Shown here one piece after another: positions 43,333 to 51,796 of a stretch of 64,000 nucleotides of DNA (position 1 is the first letter of the stretch; every line of letters begins with the position of its first letter). Source of the DNA: Chryseobacterium antibioticum (GTDB lineage: Bacteria; Bacteroidota; Bacteroidia; Flavobacteriales; Weeksellaceae); contig NZ_JABBGI010000005.1 in assembly GCF_012927325.1 (NCBI RefSeq), positions 124,001 through 188,000 of the forward strand. The letters are read 5' to 3'. Under the pieces are notes generated by a model, which did not search any database, was not told where the DNA came from, and saw only the letters and a list, made by a program, of their open reading frames with translations. A program made the translations under genes and the position numbers.

Positions 43333-44593
43333 TAGGCTTCTTTTTTCTTGTTTTTAATTCTTTCCAAAAAATAGTTCCTAAATACACTGCTCTTGACTCA
43401 AGTGCTATTGTATTCATAGTAGAATATTTATTGTTTGGATTTTTACCTGGTGTATATTTTTCCTCAGGCGCTTCAAAAGAAGCTCCCAATCTTTCCACTC
43501 CTTTCTTCCATGCACTATGATGTGCAGCAGAAATTGACCACCCCATTGTATTCATATGGATTTCAAACTTCCCTGTTGAAAATCTATCATCTTCAATTGA
43601 AAACGCTGCCTGTTCAGCTCCATCCCACATTGTCGCTCCATTACTAGGGTCTTCATTTGTTGTTAGTGATCGGATAATTGCTGATAATGCTAACTGCATC
43701 TTGGTATTATTTCTTTTTCCAATTTTTGTATTTCTAAATAAAATTGCCTGTTTGCTGCTAATACCATATGCTACCTTATTTATTTTATGAACAGATGCTA
43801 TAGCCAGCATTTCTAATTCAAGCTCTTCTTCAATTCCAATATTACTTCTATAAGCTGAACTTTCACCATATATTGTAGATGCTTTTTCTACAAATTTTTG
43901 ATGTAGAATATTCTTTTCTTTTTCTTTTAATAAGCCAGATTCTTTATTTATTAATGACCATTTTTTATCTTTTTTAGCTTTATCATATTCTTCCTGATTT
44001 GATAAATAGACTTTAACACTCTTTTCTAATCCACCTAAATAATACCCCCCTTTAGTATAGTAAATATATTCTATATCTGATTGTGTTTCCGGTACCGGCG
44101 CCCCCTTCGCATCAACACTTTCAGGCTCGTTGACCTGTCCGGATGTTATAAACTCTATCTTTCCGGTTTCAGGTGGTATATTACCCGGCATTTTGCCTGT
44201 CCCCGGTAATGTTGATTTTTTTAATAATACATAATTCTCCTGTACTTTAGCGGTCCCAAAATCCTGCCATTCTGTGAGAGATATCATCTGAAAACCATCA
44301 TAAAATTTAAAATTGGGAATCTGCTTTTCTACAATTGTTCCGGTAAGTTTCCCTTGTGTGGTAGGTACATCAGTTAAAACTTTAAATTCACCTAAATGGG
44401 CATTGAATTTTATCTTTGCTCCATGTATTGCCAACAGCAATCCATCTTCTACTTTGTCTTTTTCATCATTTTCAGCACGTTTGTCTTCCATTTTCTGACT
44501 GTTAGCAGCCTTTATCTGATCACTTTCCTGTGTTGTCCCCTGATTTTGAGTTTCGGGAACGGCAGCTTCTGTATCTTTATCTAGCCTATCCAT
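43319..44593 (-). CDS. PAAR-like T6SS tip protein with possible SleB-like cell-wall hydrolase domain
   Basis: The 424-residue protein begins with a disordered charged stretch (1-50), then a PAAR-like domain at about 50-130 (GLLLAIHGAKIKFNAHLGEF... and TGTIVEKQIPNF...), then a linker and a C-terminal domain at about 230-400. The C-terminal part (STIYGESSAYRS with Glu244; LAIASVHKINKVAYG; DPSNGATMWDG at 315-325) resembles SleB/CwlJ-type cell-wall hydrolases (E in YGE, DPxNGAxxW). It would be loaded on the VgrG spike and attack peptidoglycan. Both domain calls are from pattern recognition. Confidence 0.6.
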   Translation of the reverse strand: MDRLDKDTEAAVPETQNQGTTQESDQIKAANSQKMEDKRAENDEKDKVEDGLLLAIHGAKIKFNAHLGEFKVLTDVPTTQGKLTGTIVEKQIPNFKFYDGFQMISLTEWQDFGTAKVQENYVLLKKSTLPGTGKMPGNIPPETGKIEFITSGQVNEPESVDAKGAPVPETQSDIEYIYYTKGGYYLGGLEKSVKVYLSNQEEYDKAKKDKKWSLINKESGLLKEKEKNILHQKFVEKASTIYGESSAYRSNIGIEEELELEMLAIASVHKINKVAYGISSKQAILFRNTKIGKRNNTKMQLALSAIIRSLTTNEDPSNGATMWDGAEQAAFSIEDDRFSTGKFEIHMNTMGWSISAAHHSAWKKGVERLGASFEAPEEKYTPGKNPNNKYSTMNTIALESRAVYLGTIFWKELKTRKKKPNEKK

Positions 44594-45285
44594 AATAATG
44601 AATGTTTTAAATGGGTATTATGTTTTTTGATTTCTATAAAACCTTCCTCATAATGATCTCCTTTGAATACAAATAATCCTCTGAAATGATCAATTTCTGT
44701 TGGGTTCAGATTTTCAGGAGTAATCGTTAACGTTATTTTCTCTCCATCTTTTACAGGAGTCATGATTTCTGTAAAGCCATCTGGAGATTCTCTCTTTCTC
44801 CCTGTATCAAATGACTGTAATAAACCATTGAAAAGCAATCCAAACATATGGTAACCGCCTAAAAAATCGATGAGCCTGCTTTTATCTTCAAGGATACTGC
44901 TGATCTGACTGAAATAGTGATCTATGACTTCCCCTTTGTGGGTATCTGAAAGCCTGGCAACTATTTTTATCCATCTTAAGCGAAGAAAATTAACATTATT
45001 AACTTCAACAATATTTCCTTCTTGATCAACAGTTAATTCCAACTCATCAAACAAATAACTAATTTGCTTTAAAAATTTCCCCATTGCATTATCATCGTCC
45101 GAAAAAATAAAATCAACAACTAAAACATGGTATTTAAAATGGTCTTTTTCATTCCCTAAATAAAAGATCTCAGCTATTCTCACATAACTTTTTTCTCTAC
45201 AATAAGAAGTATCAGAATTAGAAATAAATAGCGTTTCCAATCTATAGGTTTTGCAGAAACTCTTCAGAGGATGTTCCAATATCAA
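44581..45285 (-). CDS. T6SS-island protein of unknown function (234 aa)
   Basis: I do not recognise a named family. It is a soluble protein without signal peptide. The central segment (about 75-145) is helical with NNVNFLRLRWIK and HYFSQISSILEDKSRLIDFLGGYHMFGLLFNG. It lies between the lipase and PAAR-like genes and overlaps the latter by 13 bases. It may be an adaptor or chaperone that loads an effector; the evidence is position only. Confidence 0.6.
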   Translation of the reverse strand: MILEHPLKSFCKTYRLETLFISNSDTSYCREKSYVRIAEIFYLGNEKDHFKYHVLVVDFIFSDDDNAMGKFLKQISYLFDELELTVDQEGNIVEVNNVNFLRLRWIKIVARLSDTHKGEVIDHYFSQISSILEDKSRLIDFLGGYHMFGLLFNGLLQSFDTGRKRESPDGFTEIMTPVKDGEKITLTITPENLNPTEIDHFRGLFVFKGDHYEEGFIEIKKHNTHLKHSLLWIG

Positions 45286-45297
45286 TTTGTTTATAGT

Positions 45298-46932
45298 TTA
45301 AAACTCCATTCTTTTCCGATCATCAGTGGGTGAATAAGCAAGACTATCCATTAACGTATTAATTTTTGCAGATCGATGTAAATATCTATTCTTCAGTTTT
45401 CTAAGAAGATAATCAGACTTATATGCTGTAACCACTACTTCTTCCAGTTGTTTAGCAGGAATTGCACGGTCAACAGGAGTTGCTACAGGGACCTCTACAT
45501 TCCTTTCTTCTTCAATTTTCGGTTCTTCTTCATGTTTAAAATTTCCTTTAAGTGTCCAGTTTTCATTCTTTTCTATAATGTGATCTTTCATATATGCTTT
45601 TACTTCATCTAAGAAAGTATCATTCAAAGCATAATCTGCCATTACTTTTGGATAGAACAGGAAATTATCATCTTCATTAAGATAGGGCAAAGCGTAATCA
45701 CACATAAAATGAAGTGGAATAAAACTGTATCCTCTATACAGATAACGGGTTCCGGTAAGTGTGTATTTCCAGTGTGCTTCAATAGCCAACTGATCTTTTT
45801 TAAACCAGCCCTGCTCTATTAATTCATCTTTAAAAGCGTCTAATGATCTTGAAAAATAAGCTTTTTCAAGCCAAACGTATTCTTTCTCGGTCACTCCTTC
45901 TACAGGGTCTGGCTGGTATCCGTTTTGACTGAGTTCTGCAGAAGACATTACATCATGATTGTAACTTCCCCCCACATCACTGTGTACCCCGGGAAAATTC
46001 CTTTCAATACCTGATTTAAGGTCTACCGGAAGGAATCTTGTCAGGGAAAAATTTTCCCGATGTTCATCAGCAGCTGTAAAATGTACCGCCTTTCTCGGGG
46101 AACCCAGCTCATGCAAATGAAGGTCACCCACTTTCTTCTTAAAGCTAGGAAGCAGAAGACATGTAGGATCATAGGAGGCTACCGTATCATAAACACCTAT
46201 AAATCTAACATTAACAGTCATGGAATTTACTAGTTCCCGAGCTAATCCAGCTTTTAAAAGGGCTGTACCAAGGTGTCCAAATTTAGGAAGTACTCCATCT
46301 TTCACCCATGATTTTTCAATGGACATAAATTCACTTGTCTCGTGGTCTACATCAATTTTTGATGCACCCTGCACAGGTGGATAATAAGCTTTCGGTGTAT
46401 ATGTTCCCATTTGTAAATTATAGGCAAAGTTTCTTGCTGCTGCTGCACCACGGCTAAATCCGAAAATATCAACAGTTAAAATAATTTCATCAATATCATC
46501 TTTAGACTTATCTTTTCTATCTTTCACATTTTCTGCAAGGGTTTTACATCCATTTCTTACTTTTCCTACAACTCCTGTTTTCCCACGACCATATTTAAAA
46601 CCTCCTCCTTCATCATCTGCTTTATCAATGGTAGCAATACCTTCTACATAAAGTGAATAGACATCTCGTTTCGTACACATATACTTTCTTGCAACGTTGG
46701 TAAAATCATTACCAAAACTATTGTCATCCTTAGCGTATTTTTCAAAAATTCTTCGTTCTTCTTCCGTTGCAGAAACATTGCTGAATTCTCCTTTCCTCTG
46801 AACCTTTTTGCGTATTTCAGTATTTTTTAGATTATTTCTGGTTCCATCGAAGAATATTCCACAGGTAATCTTTAAAGTTCCCGGTGGATCTGGCAACGGA
46901 TTGCCCGTATTATAAACAAAGGTTTTACTCAT
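45298..46932 (-). CDS. DUF2235 lipase-type T6SS effector (Tle1-like)
   Basis: The 544-residue protein has the DUF2235 start CGIFFDGTRNN (about residues 24-34) and the nucleophile motif GFSRGAA, with Ser160 in G-F-S-R-G. Other family pieces are VRFIGVYDTVASYDP, and FPGVHSDVGGSY with a likely catalytic Asp/His pair. Tle1 enzymes are phospholipases delivered by T6SS that attack membrane lipids of rivals. It lies downstream of vgrG and a DUF2931 lipoprotein gene, which supports T6SS delivery. The C-terminal ~60 residues carry no known motif. Confidence 0.82.
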   Translation of the reverse strand: MSKTFVYNTGNPLPDPPGTLKITCGIFFDGTRNNLKNTEIRKKVQRKGEFSNVSATEEERRIFEKYAKDDNSFGNDFTNVARKYMCTKRDVYSLYVEGIATIDKADDEGGGFKYGRGKTGVVGKVRNGCKTLAENVKDRKDKSKDDIDEIILTVDIFGFSRGAAAARNFAYNLQMGTYTPKAYYPPVQGASKIDVDHETSEFMSIEKSWVKDGVLPKFGHLGTALLKAGLARELVNSMTVNVRFIGVYDTVASYDPTCLLLPSFKKKVGDLHLHELGSPRKAVHFTAADEHRENFSLTRFLPVDLKSGIERNFPGVHSDVGGSYNHDVMSSAELSQNGYQPDPVEGVTEKEYVWLEKAYFSRSLDAFKDELIEQGWFKKDQLAIEAHWKYTLTGTRYLYRGYSFIPLHFMCDYALPYLNEDDNFLFYPKVMADYALNDTFLDEVKAYMKDHIIEKNENWTLKGNFKHEEEPKIEEERNVEVPVATPVDRAIPAKQLEEVVVTAYKSDYLLRKLKNRYLHRSAKINTLMDSLAYSPTDDRKRMEF

Positions 46933-46934
46933 GG

Positions 46935-48056
46935 TTAATCTTTGTATTTTGTTTTACGTACCATAATTTTACTGTTTTTCAACCAAACCTGCTTGTCCCC
47001 GCTCACTAATTTTACAGAAGCAGTGGTTTTAGGAATATTAACGGTAATCTTTAATTCGATTTTAGCATTAGGATCATCAGAAGAAATTTCTTTAAAGGCC
47101 GGAAAAATTTCCTTTTCATCAAATTCTACATTACTGACATATCTATACCCGTCAGCACCGTCTATCCATAAAATTTTAATATCATTTGCAGCAGCCCTTT
47201 TTTTAAGGGTATCCCATTTTAGTTCATTAGGAATAGTACGATTATATTTTTCTGCCAGGATTTCTCCAAAGGTTATTTCCATTTCACCATTATAATGAAA
47301 ATAGGTAACTTCTTTTGTTTTTCCATTGTCAGGGAGTTCAACCTGTACATTCCAATTATATTCTTTTCTATAGCTGTCCCATAATCCATAAGGGATGGGT
47401 TTACCTTCGTTTGCCTTTACCACTTCCGGTGGAACAATTCCAAATTCATGTATAATTTTACGTTGATATTCAGGATCAAACATGTTTTTCTGAGGTCCGG
47501 GACTCAAAGCATCTATTTCAGACTGCGGTATTGTTATTTTCTTACCCTGATATCTTCCTATTTCCACTTGTCTTCCTGCTCCGGCAATCCAAATTACAAC
47601 CACACCGCCTGGAGCAAAACCTACAATAATCTGGTTATAGTTTTCTTTTCTTGGGTTTGGATTATCTCCATTTGAAGGGGTATAATAGCCGTTTCGGAAA
47701 AGATCAATCATTTTTCCATCATCAAGATTTGTATCGATCTCATAAAATATTTTTTCAGCATAGGAAACCCAAATGACATGCAGATGATTAGGAACGCTTT
47801 TTTCTCCGTTACTCATCCCTCTGTTTGCTTCCCCCCATGATCCACCGGTTGTTCCACTATACAAACTGGTAAATTCCCCATTTCCGGATTCCAATCCTCC
47901 GCGATAAACATCTACGGGATAACCTAATGGGGCTGAGGTAGCATCTAGCCATTCATATTTCGTCATTGTTTTTGTTTTTTGATGCTCTTTCTTTTCCTGA
48001 CACGAGATCTGAATGAAGAATAATAAGCTTAATAAATATTTTAGTGATTTGTTCAT
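46935..48056 (-). CDS. DUF2931 family lipoprotein, candidate immunity to the lipase
   Basis: The 373-residue protein has a lipoprotein signal (FFIQISC, Cys19) and the DUF2931 pattern (YEWLDATSAPLGYPVDVYRGG; HLHVIWVSYAEKIFYEID; GFAPGGVVVIWIAG) within its first 160 residues. The family is often beside T6SS lipase genes and is a predicted immunity family. The gene ends 2 bases before the lipase gene. At 373 residues it is longer than a single DUF2931 domain; the C-terminal half contains a second beta-rich part. Confidence 0.75.
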   Translation of the reverse strand: MNKSLKYLLSLLFFIQISCQEKKEHQKTKTMTKYEWLDATSAPLGYPVDVYRGGLESGNGEFTSLYSGTTGGSWGEANRGMSNGEKSVPNHLHVIWVSYAEKIFYEIDTNLDDGKMIDLFRNGYYTPSNGDNPNPRKENYNQIIVGFAPGGVVVIWIAGAGRQVEIGRYQGKKITIPQSEIDALSPGPQKNMFDPEYQRKIIHEFGIVPPEVVKANEGKPIPYGLWDSYRKEYNWNVQVELPDNGKTKEVTYFHYNGEMEITFGEILAEKYNRTIPNELKWDTLKKRAAANDIKILWIDGADGYRYVSNVEFDEKEIFPAFKEISSDDPNAKIELKITVNIPKTTASVKLVSGDKQVWLKNSKIMVRKTKYKD

Positions 48057-48152
48057 TGTTTAGAAAAATTATTCTTTAACCCATTCATACATTTGAGTTT
48101 CTGTTTAATAATAACTTTAAGTCTAAATGACCAGATGAATTCAGATCCGTTT

Positions 48153-50012
48153 TCAGCCTTTATTTACCTTGGCGTCTATTTTACCAAGCATTTTCGCAAC
48201 TCCCGCACTCTGTAATAAAATATCACCATTCTTGGCGTTATGAGTAGTGGTAGAAGTCGTCTCTTTCAAATCACCCGTTATATTGATGGTTTTATTTTCA
48301 TTTACGGTCTGTTTGTAGTTCTTTGAAGTGAACTGATGATTGTTTATAATATGAATGGCATTATCATTCCCGACACTTGTTTTCATATCTTTTCCAACAT
48401 TAATACTAAGATTTTCACCAGCATTAAAAGTCATGTTTTTAGGAGCGGTAACTACAATGTTCCCTGCTCCGTCCATGAAGTAATTGTTGCCGCTGGGATC
48501 AATAATATTAACACTTCCTTCTGCATCGTTCATTAAAATTCTGATTCCGCTTCTCGTCTGTATGGATTTTAAATGATTATCCACACCGCCTCCTAAAGCG
48601 GTCCCTCCATGAAACATTCCTCCCATCACAAAAGGCCTGTCCGGATGGTTGTGTACAAAACCTACCATCACCTGATCTCCCACTTCGGGTATGGCTACAT
48701 ATCCTCTGTTCTGGCTGATCTGATCTGTCCCCCCTGCATCTGGAGCCATCATCCGGATAAAATTGGTGTTGTCGTTCAGCTGCCAGTCGAATCTTACGGT
48801 CACCCTTCCCTGTCCCTGAGGATCAGTATTGGATATTACGGTGGCGATTTGCGGTTGTGCAATCGGTACAACAAAGTCCGGTTTTGGGATATATCCTGTA
48901 TCTGAAGCTATAGCTTCAAATCTTCCTGTATAATTTCCCAAGGTATCCACTTCATGAATAACGTCGGCCATCATCAGTTTTGTAAAATAGTCCGTCTGGC
49001 TGCTATCTGTTTTCCGCATCTTAATATCAGCAATACATCCAGGGTATAAAAAAGGAAGGGTTGTTCCTCCCGATACGGTAAAGACTTCTACAGCCCTGCT
49101 TCCTGATGTAGCGGTTTGGGAAATAACCACATCCATATCGGTGGCAGCTTTTATGGGAGCAACCTGTAATGATAGAGTTTTGAATATTCCATTATTGTTT
49201 TGATAGGCGGTTTTTGCTAAATTTCCCATATGCTGAATGGGGGTTTCTCCGGAACTGAGTTTCGTATTGGAACTGCTGTTGTATCCGTAAAAACTAGGTT
49301 TGATATGTACTGCTTTTAATTCAACACTAACATCGGAAACATTACTTCCATACACCAGTTCCAATGCTTTATTCTGGGGTGGCATATTTCCAAAGTGCAA
49401 AATTTCACCATCATAATAGAACTGTTCTCCATAGGCTTCTGCCATTCTGCAAAGATAATTGTAGTGTGTTTCTTCGTACTGAGCACTATAGAGAATTTGA
49501 GAAGATGCTTTTGCGTTGATTTTCACATCAAATTTACTACTTTCGATTCCCTGCTTGATGATGTCGGTTGCGATGATGCCCATATTGACAGGTTGCGCTC
49601 CACCAAAACTTTGGGTATGAGGAGCCGCATCCAATAAGATGGTGGGACTGTAGCCCTTCAATACTATGTTTCCAAGACTGTGATTTTCCTGACTGAACCC
49701 TACCTTTGTAATAACCCCGACAAAAGTTCTTTCCGGACTATTCTCAACGTCTTTGTACGTGATATTTACAGTCAGCCTTCCTCCTAAAAACCTGTTGGCT
49801 TGTTCAAGCTCATGATTTTGTTTTTCAGAAAGCGTATCATTGGCAAGGACAAGTTCAAATTCATGATGCTTTTTTACACTTTGCTGCAGACGGAAATATT
49901 TAAAGTGCCTGATGATCTTGCCATCAATCACAATACCCAGTTTCACCACACGGTTGATTCCAGAAATAGTATTCTCTGCAATCTTATCGGAATTTGAGAT
50001 ATTTTTATCCAT
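48153..50012 (-). CDS. vgrG: T6SS spike protein VgrG/TssI
   Basis: The 619-residue protein has a gp27-like N-terminal half (about 20-370) and a gp5-like OB domain at about 385-470 (DPQGQGRVTVRFDW ... RMMAPDAGG ... PEVGDQVMVGFVHNHPDRPFVMGGMFHG), followed by a beta-helical needle of short repeats (for example MTFNAGENLSINVGKDMKTSVGND). It forms the tip that punctures the target cell. It lies downstream of hcp and upstream of the cargo genes. Confidence 0.93.
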   Translation of the reverse strand: MDKNISNSDKIAENTISGINRVVKLGIVIDGKIIRHFKYFRLQQSVKKHHEFELVLANDTLSEKQNHELEQANRFLGGRLTVNITYKDVENSPERTFVGVITKVGFSQENHSLGNIVLKGYSPTILLDAAPHTQSFGGAQPVNMGIIATDIIKQGIESSKFDVKINAKASSQILYSAQYEETHYNYLCRMAEAYGEQFYYDGEILHFGNMPPQNKALELVYGSNVSDVSVELKAVHIKPSFYGYNSSSNTKLSSGETPIQHMGNLAKTAYQNNNGIFKTLSLQVAPIKAATDMDVVISQTATSGSRAVEVFTVSGGTTLPFLYPGCIADIKMRKTDSSQTDYFTKLMMADVIHEVDTLGNYTGRFEAIASDTGYIPKPDFVVPIAQPQIATVISNTDPQGQGRVTVRFDWQLNDNTNFIRMMAPDAGGTDQISQNRGYVAIPEVGDQVMVGFVHNHPDRPFVMGGMFHGGTALGGGVDNHLKSIQTRSGIRILMNDAEGSVNIIDPSGNNYFMDGAGNIVVTAPKNMTFNAGENLSINVGKDMKTSVGNDNAIHIINNHQFTSKNYKQTVNENKTINITGDLKETTSTTTHNAKNGDILLQSAGVAKMLGKIDAKVNKG

Positions 50013-50187
50013 AGTATTTAATGTTTTTTCAGGGTTCTTACTTTAAAAAAATATTATAGATGCTCTATAAAGTTAAAAAGTTTTCCTGTTATAAAATCAC
50101 ATGACTGGACCTATTTTTAAACTCTCAATAAATGTATGAGTGATCCTGTCTATTAATATCAGAATGGTAATCATTACAGACAAAAAA

Positions 50188-50229
50188 AGACAGAACGGCA
50201 TTCCTACCGCCGGATACACCATTCTGTCT
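50188..50229 (-). terminator. Terminator of hcp
   Basis: Imperfect stem (agacagaa-gg with cc-ttctgtct, one mismatch) and a T-rich flank on the minus strand, 35 bases after the hcp stop. It would separate high hcp expression from that of vgrG. Confidence 0.6.
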
Positions 50230-50263
50230 GATATTTTTTAAAAATTTTTAAGATGTTACATTC

Positions 50264-50671
50264 CTAAGAAGTAGGCCATTCTGCCTTGTAAGAAGAGTTA
50301 CCCAAATCGATCACCTCTGCACTTACAATGAAACTGATGTACATACTGTTTTCATCTACTGCATCGAAATCTACTTCGTGCTGAATCACATATCCGTTCT
50401 CCCACTTCAAAGTAGTGAGTGTTCCTTCTTCGTGAGATTTGTTGAATATTACTTCTCCGGTTGTAGGCTTATATTTTCCGTTAAGAAGGCTTTCCAGAAT
50501 ATCAGACTTTTCTGTAGCTTCTACTGTAATTTTAATCAGTGCATTAGATGGATCTGATGCTACTCTTCCGGATACGTCTGTGGAACGGGACACACTATAG
50601 TTAAGTTTTAGTAATTTCTGTCCTTCGCCACCGTTGAATTTAAGAATTCCTCTTGAGTTTTTGTCTGCCAT
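50264..50671 (-). CDS. tssD: T6SS tube protein Hcp (TssD, Bacteroidota type)
   Basis: The 135-residue protein matches the Bacteroidota TssD family: GILKFNGGEGQKLLKLNYSVSRSTDVSGRVAS near residues 8-39 (key words KFNGGEGQ, LNYSxSRSTD, GRVAS) and a mixed beta fold to the end YKAEWPT. It polymerises into the inner tube of the T6SS. Genes for the sheath and baseplate are not in the window, so it works with an apparatus encoded elsewhere. Confidence 0.92.
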   Translation of the reverse strand: MADKNSRGILKFNGGEGQKLLKLNYSVSRSTDVSGRVASDPSNALIKITVEATEKSDILESLLNGKYKPTTGEVIFNKSHEEGTLTTLKWENGYVIQHEVDFDAVDENSMYISFIVSAEVIDLGNSSYKAEWPTS

Positions 50672-50724
50672 GATTGGTCAATTTTAATTATTAATATTTT
50701 GTGATTTGATGTTTCTTATTTCAC

Positions 50725-50732
50725 CAAATATA
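50725..50732 (-). promoter_or_regulatory. Possible -7 promoter element of hcp
   Basis: Read on the minus strand the octamer is TATATTTG (TAnnTTTG). It lies about 55 bases before the hcp ATG. No -33 TTG is seen at the right distance. Confidence 0.45.
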
Positions 50733-50879
50733 GAATACTTATTTTAGAAAAAGGCCGTTTAATTATAAATATCAAAAAGTGTAGTACTAGTACTACTAAC
50801 ACTCGTTAGGTTGTATTAGTAATGTAAATCAAATGTTTATAATATCAGAAGGCAATTCAATGTATTACAGGTATTGTAC

Positions 50880-51041
50880 CTACTTCACATCAAAATACTT
50901 CTTAAGATCGGAAATATTTTTTATTTTCAACTCCTCAGACTGTTTTCTGCGCATCATCAACGCATAGGAATTATTAAAACCGAGCGGTTTTAACCATTGA
51001 ATGCCATACTGTTTTTCAAATTCAGAATTGCCATTTTTCAT
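50880..51041 (-). pseudogene. Remnant of an osmoprotectant ABC substrate-binding protein
   Basis: The 53-codon frame reads ... FEKQYGIQWLKPLGFNN, SYALMMRR and KIKNISDLKKY, the segment near the ligand pocket of OpuBC/OsmX-type glycine-betaine binding proteins (YGIxWLKPLGFNNxYAL). Both ends of the protein are missing. It is joined without a gap to the broken egtD, so a deletion fused the two. Confidence 0.65.
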
Positions 51042-51422
51042 TTAAAATAGAAAGAATATTGCCTGAAATGTCGATGGGCATGTACGTAAAATCCGTTCCT
51101 TTTTCAACAAGACATTTAAGTAAAAAAGTGGATTTCATCACGTCTCCAGCACCCAGTTCATTAAATCGAACGGCTCGTTGTCAGGAATGATTAATTGGGC
51201 AAGATCTGCGGTTTTATTTTTGAAAATATCGAGTTCACCTTGGGTAAGATAGTATTCGGGCATTGCCATAATCTTCTGAAAAAGACGGTCTCCGGTGTTA
51301 TCATAAAAATATTTTGAAGATAACCTTTTCGGACTGCTTTTTAAGCCTTCCAAAACATCCAAACGAAAACCATCAACATGCGTATTTTCAACCCTCAAAT
51401 GTGGGTTTAGCTTTAAATTCAT
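51040..51422 (-). pseudogene. egtD: Remnant of egtD (histidine N-methyltransferase), frameshifted and truncated
   Basis: The first 94 residues from 51422 match the start of EgtD: SSPKRLSSKYFYDNTGDRLFQKI (key words SSPK, SKYFYD) then MPEYYLTQGE. A lost base near 51158-51164 moves the rest out of frame; in the shifted frame ELGAGDVMKSTFLLKCLVEKG and DFTYMPIDISGNIL continue the SAM-binding part of EgtD. The gene then ends abruptly near 51042. EgtD makes hercynine in ergothioneine synthesis; this copy can no longer do so. Confidence 0.75.
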
Positions 51423-51796
51423 ATGTTTTAATTTGTGTGGTTTTTAGTTAACTACAACTATCTTGCCGCTCCAACATTGAATTTACAAAAAAATATTTTC
51501 TATCGTTTCATTAACTTAAATATTTGCTTAATTGGAATAAATGATGTTTCCCGCAACTCTTAAATAACTCTTTATTTTACAACAATCTCCCAATCACTGA
51601 AAATAAACATTATATTTGAAAAAACTATACAAACATCTACTATGAAAAAGTTCTCAATATTGTTCTCAGAACATTCTGTCAGTATTTATTTTATTGGTCT
51701 GATCAGACTGAAAATTCAAAATTAATATCTACTTCTAACCTATTACCATTACATTAAGCTACTATCACGTAGCCATCATCAGAAAATATATAGAAA
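51423..51796. other. Intergenic region, nothing recognised
   Basis: This 374-base AT-rich stretch separates the egtD remnant from a divergent serine hydrolase gene. I see no gene or clear signal in it. Confidence 0.4.
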
